A program made the position numbers and the translations under genes. A model generated the notes under the pieces. The model did no database searches. It saw only the letters and a program-made list of their open reading frames with translations, and was not told the origin of the DNA. A stretch of 64,000 nucleotides of DNA from Galbibacter orientalis DSM 19592 (GTDB taxonomy: Bacteria; Bacteroidota; Bacteroidia; Flavobacteriales; Flavobacteriaceae): the NCBI RefSeq assembly GCF_000260115.1, contig NZ_JH651379.1, positions 2,273,466 through 2,337,465 of the forward strand, in the 5' to 3' direction. Shown piece after piece: positions 54,855 to 64,000 of this stretch (position 1 is the stretch's first letter; each line of letters opens with the position of its first letter).

Positions 54855-56102
54855 CTATTTTTTTAAAATTTCTTTGCAAAGAATTTCAAAAGCCTTGTTA
54901 ACTGCCTTATTTATTACCTTCTCCCGATGATTCCCAAAATTAAATTCTTCTGAAATCACTCCTTTTGGAGTAGCAATTGCTATAAAAACTGTTCCTACTT
55001 CTGCATTAGAATCGCCTTTTGTAGGCCCTGCATTTCCTGTAGTGGCAATTGCATAGGTAGATTTAAAAAGTTTTTGCGCACTCAATGCCATTGCCTCAGC
55101 AACTTGCTTACTTACAACAGAATGGCGTTCTACCAAAGCTTTATCCACATGCAAAACATCTATCTTTGCTTGCGTGGCATAACTTACTACACTCCCCTTA
55201 AAATAAGCGGAAGAACCAGGGATTGCTGTAAAAGTTTCTGCTATTTTTCCTCCTGTACAACTTTCGGCTGTAGCAACGGTTTCATTATTTTGTTTCAGTA
55301 ATTTCCCTGCTACTATTTCCAATACACTATCCTCCTCCATTCCGAAGAAAATATCATTTATCAACGGATTTAATTTTTCAATTTGGCTCTTTACTTCAGA
55401 ATCTAAAATATCTTTATCCGTTCCTTTGGCTGTAAGTCGTAATCTTACCTTTCCTAAATTCGGCAAATAAGCCAATCTTATAAATGGAGGGAGATTATCT
55501 TCCCAGGCCTCTATTCGTTCTGCTAAAGCACTTTCTCCTAACCCATAAGTAATTATAGTTTTATGTAAAATATAGGGGCGCTCATATTTTTCTTGGATAT
55601 TCGGAATTACAGCTCCCGTAATCAACGCTTCCATTTCATAAGGCACTCCAGGTAGAGATATAAAGGTTTTACTCCCCTTTTCCAACCACATTCCAGGCGC
55701 AGTTCCAAAGTTATTTTTTAGCACTCTTGCTTTAGAAGGAACTAAGGCTTGCTTTCTATTTAAATCGGAAATTGGGGTAGAGATATATTTTTTAAACAAA
55801 TGCTCCACATGCGCTAACACAGTAGCATCTTCTACCAACTCATCATCAAAATATTCGCAAATGGTATGTTTTGTAATATCATCTTTTGTAGGTCCTAATC
55901 CGCCAGTAATTATAATAATATCCGCTCTTTCTTCCGCTTCTTTTAAAGCCTCTAGAATATGCTTTTTATCATCTTGAATAGAGGTGATTTGATATACAGA
56001 AACTCCAATAAGATTTAATTGCTTAGCTATAAAAGCTGAATTGGTATCTATAATCTGACCTATGAGAATCTCATCGCCAATTGTAATTATCTCTGCAAAC
56101 AT
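54855..56102 (-). CDS. cinA: CinA-family protein (nicotinamide-nucleotide amidohydrolase)
   Basis: The 415-residue protein has an N-terminal MoCF-like domain ([49 protein letters not shown]) and a C-terminal PncC-type NMN amidohydrolase domain ([20 protein letters not shown], then [20 protein letters not shown]). It belongs to the competence/damage-inducible CinA group, which recycles pyridine nucleotides. It follows an HPt gene by two bases. Confidence 0.95.
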   Translation of the reverse strand: MFAEIITIGDEILIGQIIDTNSAFIAKQLNLIGVSVYQITSIQDDKKHILEALKEAEERADIIIITGGLGPTKDDITKHTICEYFDDELVEDATVLAHVEHLFKKYISTPISDLNRKQALVPSKARVLKNNFGTAPGMWLEKGSKTFISLPGVPYEMEALITGAVIPNIQEKYERPYILHKTIITYGLGESALAERIEAWEDNLPPFIRLAYLPNLGKVRLRLTAKGTDKDILDSEVKSQIEKLNPLINDIFFGMEEDSVLEIVAGKLLKQNNETVATAESCTGGKIAETFTAIPGSSAYFKGSVVSYATQAKIDVLHVDKALVERHSVVSKQVAEAMALSAQKLFKSTYAIATTGNAGPTKGDSNAEVGTVFIAIATPKGVISEEFNFGNHREKVINKAVNKAFEILCKEILKK

Positions 56103-56104
56103 GA

Positions 56105-56440
56105 CTATCTTAAATACGCTTTGAACTCAGAAAATGCATTTTGTAATTCTGATTCCGCTTCTTTTAAAAGACTGTTTATTGCATCAATATCTTTATCTCC
56201 TCGCGCATGCCCTTCCATTGCCAACATATGCTCTCTCACAGTTTCAATTCCTAATAAATCTGCATTAGGCTTTATTTTGTGCGCAAATTGGTAAATTAAG
56301 TCAAACTCTTTATTACTTACAGATTTTTGCAATTTTGCTAGGTCTTCGGGGGTTTCCAACAAAAAAGTCTCTATCACGGAGGCATTAAACTCATTGTCTC
56401 CACCAGATAGTTCGTTTAGTTTGTCTAAGCTGTATTTCAT
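56105..56440 (-). CDS. HPt-domain protein
   Basis: The 111-residue four-helix HPt module has the phosphorylatable His54 in [20 protein letters not shown]. It could relay phosphate from a hybrid kinase; none is in the window. It is directly upstream of cinA (2-bp gap), and 49 bp from the FAH gene. Confidence 0.88.
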   Translation of the reverse strand: MKYSLDKLNELSGGDNEFNASVIETFLLETPEDLAKLQKSVSNKEFDLIYQFAHKIKPNADLLGIETVREHMLAMEGHARGDKDIDAINSLLKEAESELQNAFSEFKAYLR

Positions 56441-56489
56441 TAGTTATTATTGTTTCTTTATATAGATATCAAAGCGAATTAATTATACA

Positions 56490-57101
56490 TTATTTCACTT
56501 TTATTGAAAACATTTTTTGTTGGTTTAAAAAGCCTTCTAACTTATCATTTGATGCAACTTTTCCTACTCCAGCAGGAGTTCCAGTAAAAATAATATCTCC
56601 AATTTTAAGTGTAAAATACGTGGAAATATACGAAATTAACTCATCTACTTTCCATAACATTAAAGAAGTATTTGCATTTTGAGCTACTTCTTCGTTCTTT
56701 ATTAAGCTAAAATCAATATTATTAATAGAAGGTAGTTTCGTTTTATCAATCCATTTTCCAATTACAGAAGCGCCATCAAAACCTTTTGCCTTTTCCCAAG
56801 GCAATCCTTTTTCTTTCAATTTAGCTTGTACATCGCGAGCTGTAAAATCTATCCCCAAGCCTACTTCCTCGTAATATTTATGTGCAAATTTCTGCTCGAT
56901 AAACTTTCCTACCTTGTTAATTTTCACCAACACTTCTACCTCATAATGTACATCATCTGAAAAATCTGGAATATAAAAATCATGACCATTTTTCAATACA
57001 GAGCTATCCGGTTTTATAAAAATTACTGGATCTGTTGGTTTTTCATTCTTCAACTCTTCAATATGGTCGGTATAATTTCTACCAATACAAATAATCTTCA
57101 T
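56490..57101 (-). CDS. fumarylacetoacetate hydrolase family protein
   Basis: The 203-residue single-domain FAH-fold protein has KIICIGRNYTDHIEELKNEK at the start, VHYEVEVLVKINKVGKFIEQ for metal binding and TLKIGDIIFTGTPAGVGKVA near the end. The family includes acylpyruvases and oxaloacetate decarboxylases. The substrate is not clear from sequence. Confidence 0.9.
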   Translation of the reverse strand: MKIICIGRNYTDHIEELKNEKPTDPVIFIKPDSSVLKNGHDFYIPDFSDDVHYEVEVLVKINKVGKFIEQKFAHKYYEEVGLGIDFTARDVQAKLKEKGLPWEKAKGFDGASVIGKWIDKTKLPSINNIDFSLIKNEEVAQNANTSLMLWKVDELISYISTYFTLKIGDIIFTGTPAGVGKVASNDKLEGFLNQQKMFSIKVK

Positions 57102-57112
57102 TCTTAAGACTA

Positions 57113-57892
57113 CTAATTTAATTTATTATTTAGCTTACGCAATTTTATAGCTGTGAGTACTTTTTTGGTATACAAAGGAAAATCTGCATTTAGGAGCCAG
57201 CCAAAATAACCTGGTTCTTGTTCCATAACATCTTCCACTCTTTTACCTTTATGCTTCCCAAAAGAAAAAGCCTCTTCTCCATCTTCATTAAAGATAATAA
57301 ATCCAGCAAAATCTGCGGTTTGTTTCCTAGTAGTAAACTCACTTAAAAACTTCATATTATTCTCTAAATCATCTTTATAACGATCCAATTGCGATTTTAG
57401 AACCTCATAGGTTGCATTGGTATCTGCTTCTGCTGTATGCGCATCTTCTAAACTCTTACCACAGTAAAATTTATAGGCAGCAGATAGGGTACGTTGTTCC
57501 ATTTTATGAAAAATAGTTTGCACATCTACCGCAACCCGACTTCCCATATCAAAATCGATATCCGAACGTAATAATTCTTCTGCCAATACAGGAATATCAA
57601 ATCTATTAGAATTATAACCCGCCAAATCGCTATCCTTAATCATATTATAAATAGTTTTAGATAACTCTTTAAAAGTAGGCTCATTAGCTACCTTTTCATC
57701 GGTAATTCCATGAATTGCAGACGATGCTGGTGGAATTGGCATCTCTGGATTGACCAGCCAAGTTTTACTTTCTTTATTTCCGTTTGGAAATACTTTTAAT
57801 ATTGATATTTCTACGACTCTATCTCTAGCTACATCAATTCCTGTAGTTTCCAAATCGAAAAAACAGATAGGTTTAGATAAATTTAATTCCAT
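57113..57892 (-). CDS. DnaQ-like 3'-5' exonuclease
   Basis: The 259-residue protein has the DEDD motifs: FFDLETTGID (Asp13, Glu15), NSNRFDIPVLAEELLR and HTAEADTNATYEVL, which is a DEDDh type with His. A C-terminal part (about 195-255, FSFGKHKGKRVEDVMEQEPG, FGWLLNADFP) resembles DUF3820/exonuclease-accessory domains of Bacteroidetes exonucleases. It may act on DNA or small RNA. It is 11 bp from the FAH gene. Confidence 0.88.
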   Translation of the reverse strand: MELNLSKPICFFDLETTGIDVARDRVVEISILKVFPNGNKESKTWLVNPEMPIPPASSAIHGITDEKVANEPTFKELSKTIYNMIKDSDLAGYNSNRFDIPVLAEELLRSDIDFDMGSRVAVDVQTIFHKMEQRTLSAAYKFYCGKSLEDAHTAEADTNATYEVLKSQLDRYKDDLENNMKFLSEFTTRKQTADFAGFIIFNEDGEEAFSFGKHKGKRVEDVMEQEPGYFGWLLNADFPLYTKKVLTAIKLRKLNNKLN

Positions 57893-57927
57893 GATTTTAT
57901 TTTGAAATTATAAAATTAGGGATTGAA

Positions 57928-57961
57928 AAAATAAAACCCTGAGTTTTCAGGGTTTTATTTT
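57928..57961. terminator. bidirectional terminator after the E2 gene
   Basis: AAAATAAAACCCTGA (57928-57942) with its exact complement (57947-57961) and a 4-nt GTTT loop. It works for the minus-strand E2 transcript. Confidence 0.9.
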
Positions 57962-57979
57962 TTCAAAAGTTTATTTTCT

Positions 57980-59353
57980 TTATATTTCTTTATCGCCATC
58001 CCAAGCTTCGAGATACTCAGCAACTCTTTGTATGAATTGTCCTCCTAAAGCTCCATTTACTACACGATGGTCGTAACTATGAGACAAGAACATTTTATGT
58101 CTTATTCCTATAAAATCGCCTTCTGGAGTTTCAATAACTGCTGGTACTTTTCTAATGGCACCCAACGCTAAAATAGCAACTTGAGGTTGATTAATAATAG
58201 GAGTTCCCATTACGCTTCCAAAAGTCCCAACATTGGTTACTGTATAAGTTCCACCTTGGATTTCGTCTGGCTTAAGCTGATTTACACGTGCACGCCCTGC
58301 AAGGTCGTTTACACGCTTTGCCATTCCAACTAAATTTAACTGGTCTGCATTCTTAATTACTGGAACAATTAAATTCCCGTCTGGAAGCGCAGCCGCCATT
58401 CCTAAATTAATATTTTTCTTTTTGATGATTTTATCGCCATCAACAGAAATATTAATTAGCGGAAAATCTTTGATGGTTTTAGCAATTATTTGCATAAAAA
58501 TTGGCGTAAAAGTAAGCTTCTCTCCTTCTCTTTTCTGAAACTCATTTTTTACTTTGTTTCTCCAATTCCAAATATTTGTTACATCTACCTCAATAAAGCT
58601 CTGTACATGTGCAGAAGTTTGAACACTCTGCACCATATGATGCGAAATTAATTTCCCCATTCGAGTCATCTCAATTACCTCATCTTGCCCATTTACAGAA
58701 ACTGGAGATGCTTGTACTGTTTGTCCTACTGGAGGTGTAGGCTTGCTTTGCGACTCTACTTTTTTAGTAGGTTCTGGAGCTACAGATACTGGTTTAGTAC
58801 TTGAAGCTGAGCCTCTATTTTCTAAATACTTTAAAATATCGTCTTTAGTAACTCGCCCATCCTTTCCTGTACCGCTAATAGTTTCTAATTCTCCTAGACT
58901 TATATTTTCTTCTTTAGCAATATTTTTCACCAAAGGAGAATAAAATCTTTCAGAATCATTAAAATCTGCTACTGGTGCAGAAACACTTTCTTTTATTGCT
59001 GAAATATTGTCTTCTAATTCATTAACAGACGTTCCATTCACTTCTTCTTTTTCTGTTTCTACAGCTGTTGAAGCGCTTTCCTCTGAAGCTTCTTTAACAT
59101 CTTCATTCTCTCCTTCTGTTTCAATAATAGCCAGGACATCTCCAACTTTCGCAACAGCATCTACTTCAAAAAACTTCTCTACTAAAACTCCATCTACTTC
59201 ACTTGGAACTTCAGAATCTACTTTATCGGTTGCAATTTCTAGTACCGCCTCATCTGCTTCAATGGTATCACCTACTTCTTTTAACCAAGAAGTTACCGTT
59301 GCTTCTGCGACACTTTCCCCCATTTGTGGGAGTTTTAATTCAATTCTTGCCAT
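57980..59353 (-). CDS. dihydrolipoamide acyltransferase (E2), branched-chain/2-oxoacid dehydrogenase type
   Basis: The 457-residue E2 has a lipoyl domain (1-78) with the lipoyl-lysine in EIATDKVDSEVPS, an acidic linker, a peripheral subunit-binding domain at about 135-175 (YSPLVKNIAKEENISLGELE, GTGKDGRVTKDDILKYL), a second linker rich in P/V/S, and the catalytic domain ending in HSYDHRVVNGALGGQFIQRV. One lipoyl domain only. No E1 or E3 gene is adjacent, so which 2-oxoacid complex it belongs to is open; branched-chain is the usual annotation in relatives. Confidence 0.9.
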   Translation of the reverse strand: MARIELKLPQMGESVAEATVTSWLKEVGDTIEADEAVLEIATDKVDSEVPSEVDGVLVEKFFEVDAVAKVGDVLAIIETEGENEDVKEASEESASTAVETEKEEVNGTSVNELEDNISAIKESVSAPVADFNDSERFYSPLVKNIAKEENISLGELETISGTGKDGRVTKDDILKYLENRGSASSTKPVSVAPEPTKKVESQSKPTPPVGQTVQASPVSVNGQDEVIEMTRMGKLISHHMVQSVQTSAHVQSFIEVDVTNIWNWRNKVKNEFQKREGEKLTFTPIFMQIIAKTIKDFPLINISVDGDKIIKKKNINLGMAAALPDGNLIVPVIKNADQLNLVGMAKRVNDLAGRARVNQLKPDEIQGGTYTVTNVGTFGSVMGTPIINQPQVAILALGAIRKVPAVIETPEGDFIGIRHKMFLSHSYDHRVVNGALGGQFIQRVAEYLEAWDGDKEI

Positions 59354-59453
59354 ATCAATAATTTGTAGCTATTTTAAGTTGCTTATTTTGCGAAAATAAT
59401 AAAAAATAAGCTTTTTCGTTATTAATTTTTCTTTATAATATCATAATTCTACG

Positions 59454-60074
59454 TTAATCACTTTTTAAAGAATTTTCAAAAGGTATTCTATGTAAAATAC
59501 TTCTTCCTAAAGTAACCTCATCTGCATATTCCAATTCATCTCCAACCGCAATACCTCGCGCAATTGTAGATGTTACCACTTTATAAGGTTCCAACTGTTT
59601 AAAGATATAAAAATTGGTAGTATCTCCCTCCATTGTCGAGCTTAAAGCAAAAATTATTTCATCTACTTTTCCTTCTTTTACTTTTTCCACAAGGGTAGCA
59701 ATATTCAAATCTAAAGGACCAATTCCGTCCATTGGAGATATTTTACCTCCCAAAACATGATAAATTCCACGGTATTGCCCTGTATTTTCAATAGCCATAA
59801 CATCTCGGATATCTTCTACCACACACACCAATTTTTCTTGTCGCTTTGGGTTGGCACAAATTTCACATAATTCTACATCAGAAATATTATGACAGCTCTT
59901 ACAAAACTTTACTTCTGTTTTAAGGGTTAAAAGTGAGGATGCCAAATTGGTAGTCTGACTTTCGGGTTGGCGCAATAAATGCAGTACTAAGCGAAGCGCA
60001 GTACGCTTTCCTATGCCTGGAAGCTGAGAAACTTCATAAACGGCACTTTCTAATAATTTAGATGAAAATTCCAT
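59454..60074 (-). CDS. recR: recombination protein RecR
   Basis: Works with RecO and RecF in single-strand gap repair. The 206-residue protein has the helix-hairpin-helix start [17 protein letters not shown], the zinc finger [20 protein letters not shown], and the Toprim domain [20 protein letters not shown]. It is full length. It is divergent from the sodium symporter gene. Confidence 0.96.
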   Translation of the reverse strand: MEFSSKLLESAVYEVSQLPGIGKRTALRLVLHLLRQPESQTTNLASSLLTLKTEVKFCKSCHNISDVELCEICANPKRQEKLVCVVEDIRDVMAIENTGQYRGIYHVLGGKISPMDGIGPLDLNIATLVEKVKEGKVDEIIFALSSTMEGDTTNFYIFKQLEPYKVVTSTIARGIAVGDELEYADEVTLGRSILHRIPFENSLKSD

Positions 60075-60153
60075 TGTTGCGAAATTACAATTTTAAGTGT
60101 CATAAATAAATTTTATAACATAGTTTTGTATATTCATTTCAGAAAAAAATTAC

Positions 60154-61635
60154 ATGAAGCCTATTTATATCCTCCTAATCATTGCTGCTTACTTCGGAAT
60201 TTTAATCTTAGTCTCCTTCTTAACAAGCAAAGATGAAGAAAGTAATGATAACTTTTTTAAAGCAAACCGACAATCGCCTTGGTATATTGTAGCCTTTGGG
60301 ATGATTGGCGCCTCTCTTAGTGGGGTTACTTTTATTTCTGTACCCGGCTGGGTTGAAGAGTCTAAGTTTGGTTATATGCAGGTTGTTTTTGGCTATATTG
60401 TTGGGTATCTAATTATTGGAACTGTATTATTACCCCTATATTATAAACTAAACCTCACCTCTATTTACACGTATCTAGAAAAGAGATTTGGAAATAATAG
60501 CTATAAAACCGGCGCTTCTTTCTTTTTACTTTCTAGAATTGTTGGAGCTAGCTTTAGATTATTCCTTGTAGCCAATGTCTTACAAGTAATTATTTTTAAT
60601 GAAATGGGCGTGCCTTTTTGGGCTACCGTAACGCTAACCATTATACTTATTTGGCTTTATACTTTTAAAAGCGGCATCAAAACTATTGTTTGGACCGATA
60701 CGCTGCAAACTCTTTTTATGTTGATAGCATTAGGGGTTGCCATTGTTACTGTTTACAACGATTTAAATATTAGTGGCGAGACCATGGCAAATTATATTGC
60801 CTCAAGCGACTTATCTAAAATGTTCTTTTTTGACGATTTTAAAAGCGGAAATTACTTCTGGAAACAGTTTATTTCTGGAGCATTTATTTCTGTAGTAATG
60901 ACAGGACTTGACCAAGATATGATGCAAAAAAATCTTACTTGTCGTTCTCTTAAAGATGCTCAAAAAAATATGTTCTGGTTCACAATTGTACTAACAGTAG
61001 TAAATTTTATTTTTTTATGTTTAGGATTGTTAATGACCGTTTACGCGCAACAGCTAGGTATTGATGCTCATAAAGACGATTTATTTGCTGTACTTGCTAA
61101 AGACTATCTAGGAATTGGCGTGTTTATATTTTTCTTAATTGGACTTATTGCAGCGGCATACAGTAGCGCAGACAGTGCTCTTACCTCTCTTACCACTTCA
61201 TTTAGTGTTGATATTTTAAATATTGAAAAAAAATACAATGCTAAGAAACAGATTAGAATCAGAAAAAATATCCATGTTCTGTTTTCATTGGTTTTAATTC
61301 TAGTAATCATTGCCTTTAAATATATTATAAAAGACGAAAGCGTTATTGCTAAACTCTTTGTTTTTACTGGTTATACCTACGGTCCACTCCTGGGACTTTA
61401 TAGCTTTGGACTTTTCACAAAACTTAAAGCAAACGATAAATGGGTGCCTTTTATAGCTATTTTATCTCCAATTTTAGCTTATGTAATAAGCACCTGGAGT
61501 AATACTCAGTTTGGATTTGATTTTGGTTTTTTTGTATTAATTCTCAATGGAGCTCTAACTTTTATAGGATTACTTCTTATCTCTAGTAAACCAACTTCAG
61601 CAGAAAAAGAAATTCTATTTAATACTGCCCAATAG
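60154..61635 (+). CDS. sodium/solute symporter (SSS family)
   Basis: The 493-residue protein has about 13 helices. The N-terminus runs IYILLIIAAYFGILILVSF, then FFKANRQSPWYIVAFGMIGA and SLSGVTFISVPGWVEE (sodium-site core), and later YSSADSALTSLTTSFSVDIL. The substrate cannot be set; relatives carry sugars, amino acids or sialic acid. A -7 element TAGTTTTG is at 60121-60128. The 3' end overlaps the convergent CoA-binding gene by 17 bp. Confidence 0.92.
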   Translation: MKPIYILLIIAAYFGILILVSFLTSKDEESNDNFFKANRQSPWYIVAFGMIGASLSGVTFISVPGWVEESKFGYMQVVFGYIVGYLIIGTVLLPLYYKLNLTSIYTYLEKRFGNNSYKTGASFFLLSRIVGASFRLFLVANVLQVIIFNEMGVPFWATVTLTIILIWLYTFKSGIKTIVWTDTLQTLFMLIALGVAIVTVYNDLNISGETMANYIASSDLSKMFFFDDFKSGNYFWKQFISGAFISVVMTGLDQDMMQKNLTCRSLKDAQKNMFWFTIVLTVVNFIFLCLGLLMTVYAQQLGIDAHKDDLFAVLAKDYLGIGVFIFFLIGLIAAAYSSADSALTSLTTSFSVDILNIEKKYNAKKQIRIRKNIHVLFSLVLILVIIAFKYIIKDESVIAKLFVFTGYTYGPLLGLYSFGLFTKLKANDKWVPFIAILSPILAYVISTWSNTQFGFDFGFFVLILNGALTFIGLLLISSKPTSAEKEILFNTAQ

Positions 61636-61978
61636 AAAGCAAAACTAACGTACAAGCCACCTCATAATCAATATTATTTTTACGAAGCATTGCGTAAAAA
61701 TCGGGGTTTTCTGTACCTGGATTAAAAATAATTCGGCTTGGATTTAAACCAATTATATACTCGTAATACTGTTCTTGATTTTTTGGATTTAAGTATAACG
61801 TAACGGTATCAATATTTTTATATTTTAAAAGCGCTGTATCTATTTCCACTCCTGCCACTTCTCCTTTTCTTAAACCAAATGCAACAACCTCATTACCAGC
61901 CGAAACCAATCTGTTTATCGCAATATTACTATATCTACTAGGCTTTAAAGAAGCGCCCATTACTAGTGTTTTCTTCAT
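61619..61978 (-). CDS. CoA-binding-domain protein (YccU-like)
   Basis: The 119-residue Rossmann-type CoA-binding protein has KKTLVMGASLKPSRYSNIAI at the start, NEVVAFGLRKGEVAGVEIDT in the middle and LNPSRIIFNPGTENPDFYAM near the end. The function of such single-domain proteins is not known. It overlaps the symporter gene by 17 bp tail to tail. Confidence 0.85.
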   Translation of the reverse strand: MKKTLVMGASLKPSRYSNIAINRLVSAGNEVVAFGLRKGEVAGVEIDTALLKYKNIDTVTLYLNPKNQEQYYEYIIGLNPSRIIFNPGTENPDFYAMLRKNNIDYEVACTLVLLSIGQY

Positions 61979-62093
61979 TTGTTAAATAATGTTAAAGATT
62001 TAATAAAGCTGTAACAGCTTGCTTAAACAGTCGTCAATTAGGTAACAGCTTAAATGAAATTAAACAAAAATCATCAATCAAAAAAATCAATCA

Positions 62094-64000
62094 ATGAAAC
62101 AATTCATTCTATGTTGCATGATAGCCTTATCAACTATCTTAAATGCACAAAACAGCGCTCCCAATACAAATTTTGCTAAGCTTGGGAGCGTTTCAGGAAC
62201 TGTAATCGACAAATCACTTCAACAACCAATTCCATATGCTACTGTAGTTATAAAAAAAGAAGGAAATACAATTGTTGGAGGCATTACAAACGACGATGGT
62301 ACTTTTGAACTTTCCAATATTGAAGAAGGATCCTATTTATTTGAAGTACAATTTATAGGATACAACACTTTTAGTAAAGCAATAACAATTTCAAAAGAAA
62401 ATAGAAAAGTAGCCCTTGGAACTATTACTCTTGAAGAAAATATTACTGAGCTTGAAGGCGTAGATGTGGTTGCAGAACGCTCTAGTATTGAACAGAAAAT
62501 TGACCGTAAAGTTATTAATGTTGGAAAAGATTTAACCACACAAGGAGCTACCGCTAGTGATATTATGAATAATATTCCATCACTAAATGTGGATCAACAA
62601 ACAGGCGATTTATCTATGCGAGGAAATTCTAATGTTCGGGTTATGGTAGACGGAAAATTATCCAACGTCCCTGTTGCACAATTATTAAAACAAATCCCGT
62701 CAACATCTATCAAAAAGATAGAATTAATTACAAATCCTTCAGCAAAATATAACCCTGAGGGGATGAGCGGACTTATTAATATTGTATTGTATAAAGATGC
62801 TAATATTGGTTTTAATGGAAATTTAAATCTAGGGTTGTCTTATCAAGAGGAAGCTAAATTTAATAGTTCTATAGATTTAAATTACCGACGTGGAAAATTT
62901 AACTTTTACGGGAATTACGGAAACAATATTGGGAAATATGTGAACGATGGAAGAATAGAACGTTTTGACGATGAAGCATCTGCTAATTTTAATGAAAACC
63001 AGATTCAAAATTTTAATTTTTTCAATAATAACAAATCGCATTTATACAAATTAGGAGTTGACTTTTTCTTAGATGACAACAATACTATTTCTGTTTTTAC
63101 AAATCAGAATATCTACGATGGAAAAGGCTCTGGAGACACAAGAATTACAAATATAGACCCATCGGTTGGAGACACACAACAATTATTTATAAGCAATAAT
63201 TCCAACCAAAACGAACAATATAATTTTGATTATAAAAGAGATTTTGAGAAAGAAGGTCACAATATTGAATTGGAAGTGGATTACAGTAATTTTTCAGATG
63301 AAGAAAATGCAGATTTCAACTATTCTGGCGCAACAACTCAACCCGATTATTTAGATTTTGTTGATACAAGAAGACAACAGACTATTGCCAATTTAGATTA
63401 TGTAAATCCGCTTTCTGAAAAGTCTAAATTAGAACTTGGAGTTGAAACTCGTAATTTTGAAACCAATGTAGATTACAATTCAACAGGATTTACTTTTAAC
63501 AGTGGCGGACAACTCGTGCCTACCCCAAGTACAGAATTTATCTACGGAATGGATATCTATTCTGGGTATGCTACTTTTGGTCAGAATTTCGAAAAATGGA
63601 GCTATCAAGTTGGAGCTCGCTACGAAAATGTATCGGTTAAGGCAGACACTAATAGCGTTCGTAGTTTCACCGACAATTATTCACAATTATATCCTTCGGC
63701 TTTTGTAACTTATTCTCCTTCAGAAAAAAATCAGTTTCAAGTTAGTTATAGTAAAAGAGTAGATAGACCAGGACTTACACAGGTAAATCCTATTAGAGAA
63801 TGGAGTACCCCAATTATTTCTTCTTATGGAAATGAAAGTCTAAAACCGCAATTTACAAACTCCTTTGAAACAAATTACACACGTAGATTGGAACACGGGA
63901 GTATTACTTTAGGGGTGTATTACAGAGCCATAAAAGACGAAATTAACAGAGCTTTATATATAGACCGATTGGATGTTTCAAAGCAAGTGCTTACCTATGA
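62094..64000 (+). CDS. TonB-dependent receptor (outer-membrane beta-barrel family), partial at window end
   Basis: A 635-codon open frame runs off the window with no stop. It has a signal peptide (MKQFILCCMIALSTILNAQ), a carboxypeptidase-regulatory-like domain (GTVIDKSLQQPIPYATVVIK, then GTFELSNIEEG), a plug (NVGKDLTTQGATASDIMNNI, MVDGKLSNVPVAQLLKQI, NPSAKYNPEGMSGLINI) and barrel strands with the outer-membrane beta-barrel type 3 pattern (YSKRVDRPGLTQVNP). Likely an uptake receptor of the FecA/CirA-like or OMP_b-brl_3 group. The ligand is unknown. Confidence 0.9.
   Translation, partial: MKQFILCCMIALSTILNAQNSAPNTNFAKLGSVSGTVIDKSLQQPIPYATVVIKKEGNTIVGGITNDDGTFELSNIEEGSYLFEVQFIGYNTFSKAITISKENRKVALGTITLEENITELEGVDVVAERSSIEQKIDRKVINVGKDLTTQGATASDIMNNIPSLNVDQQTGDLSMRGNSNVRVMVDGKLSNVPVAQLLKQIPSTSIKKIELITNPSAKYNPEGMSGLINIVLYKDANIGFNGNLNLGLSYQEEAKFNSSIDLNYRRGKFNFYGNYGNNIGKYVNDGRIERFDDEASANFNENQIQNFNFFNNNKSHLYKLGVDFFLDDNNTISVFTNQNIYDGKGSGDTRITNIDPSVGDTQQLFISNNSNQNEQYNFDYKRDFEKEGHNIELEVDYSNFSDEENADFNYSGATTQPDYLDFVDTRRQQTIANLDYVNPLSEKSKLELGVETRNFETNVDYNSTGFTFNSGGQLVPTPSTEFIYGMDIYSGYATFGQNFEKWSYQVGARYENVSVKADTNSVRSFTDNYSQLYPSAFVTYSPSEKNQFQVSYSKRVDRPGLTQVNPIREWSTPIISSYGNESLKPQFTNSFETNYTRRLEHGSITLGVYYRAIKDEINRALYIDRLDVSKQVLTY

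Overview
The window is chromosomal DNA from a member of the Bacteroidota, most likely a marine or aquatic Flavobacteriaceae. The evidence is low GC, SusC/SusD and other TonB-dependent outer-membrane receptors, a type IX secretion (T9SS) type-B C-terminal domain, promoters of the Bacteroidetes form (TTG, about 20 bp, TAnnTTTG), and family-restricted genes (DUF4295, DUF6520, DUF6515). I cannot fix the genus from sequence alone.

Layout. 1-570: AT-rich repeat region with a duplicated block of GGTTAAT heptamers. 573-3900: translation operon thrS-infC-rpmI-rplT, where infC has no ATG/GTG/TTG at its homologous N-terminus and appears to start at ATA. 3977-9458: a lipoprotein zinc peptidase, a Cof-type HAD phosphatase, a YjbQ-family protein, a secreted protein of unknown function often labelled asparagine synthetase B, and purD. 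9460-21960: the accessory part. A gene relic with its own terminator and an XRE regulator are followed by about 650 bp of hairpin-rich non-coding DNA. Then comes the operon susC-susD-S9 peptidase, converging on a minus-strand set: an orphan response-regulator-like gene, a MauE/DoxX-type membrane protein with a CSCGG motif, and a DUF6520 small secreted four-cysteine peptide. A second gene relic closes the region.

21961-41417 is mostly housekeeping and nitrogen/B12 metabolism: a UDP-glucuronate decarboxylase-like gene, the fused B12-dependent acyl-CoA mutase icmF, purU, a BtuF-like metal-receptor protein, pyrF, prfA, a minimal ABC pair, B12-dependent nrdJ, purM, and two unrelated glutamine synthetases (GSIII and GSII) transcribed divergently from one control region, followed by a Na+/Ca2+ exchanger. 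41510-43870: a BlaI/M56 repressor-sensor pair behind three operators spaced exactly 20 bp apart; the sensor carries three tandem TonB-plug-like modules. 44037-54047: apt, a T9SS adhesin-like protein, aqpZ, DUF2092/DUF6515 surface proteins, an SMR transporter, a Dabb lipoprotein, rimO and ftsY. 54174-60074: DUF4295-rpmG-rpmB, cinA, an HPt protein, a FAH-family hydrolase, a DnaQ-like exonuclease, a 2-oxoacid dehydrogenase E2 and recR. 60154-64000: a sodium/solute symporter, a CoA-binding protein, and a TonB-dependent receptor that runs off the window end.

The best candidate for an undescribed system is 10.1-21.2 kb. My model (inference) is that the DUF6520 peptide is exported and oxidised with help from the MauE-like protein, cut by the secreted S9 peptidase, and taken up again by SusCD, under control of the degenerate response regulator and the structured leader upstream of susC.
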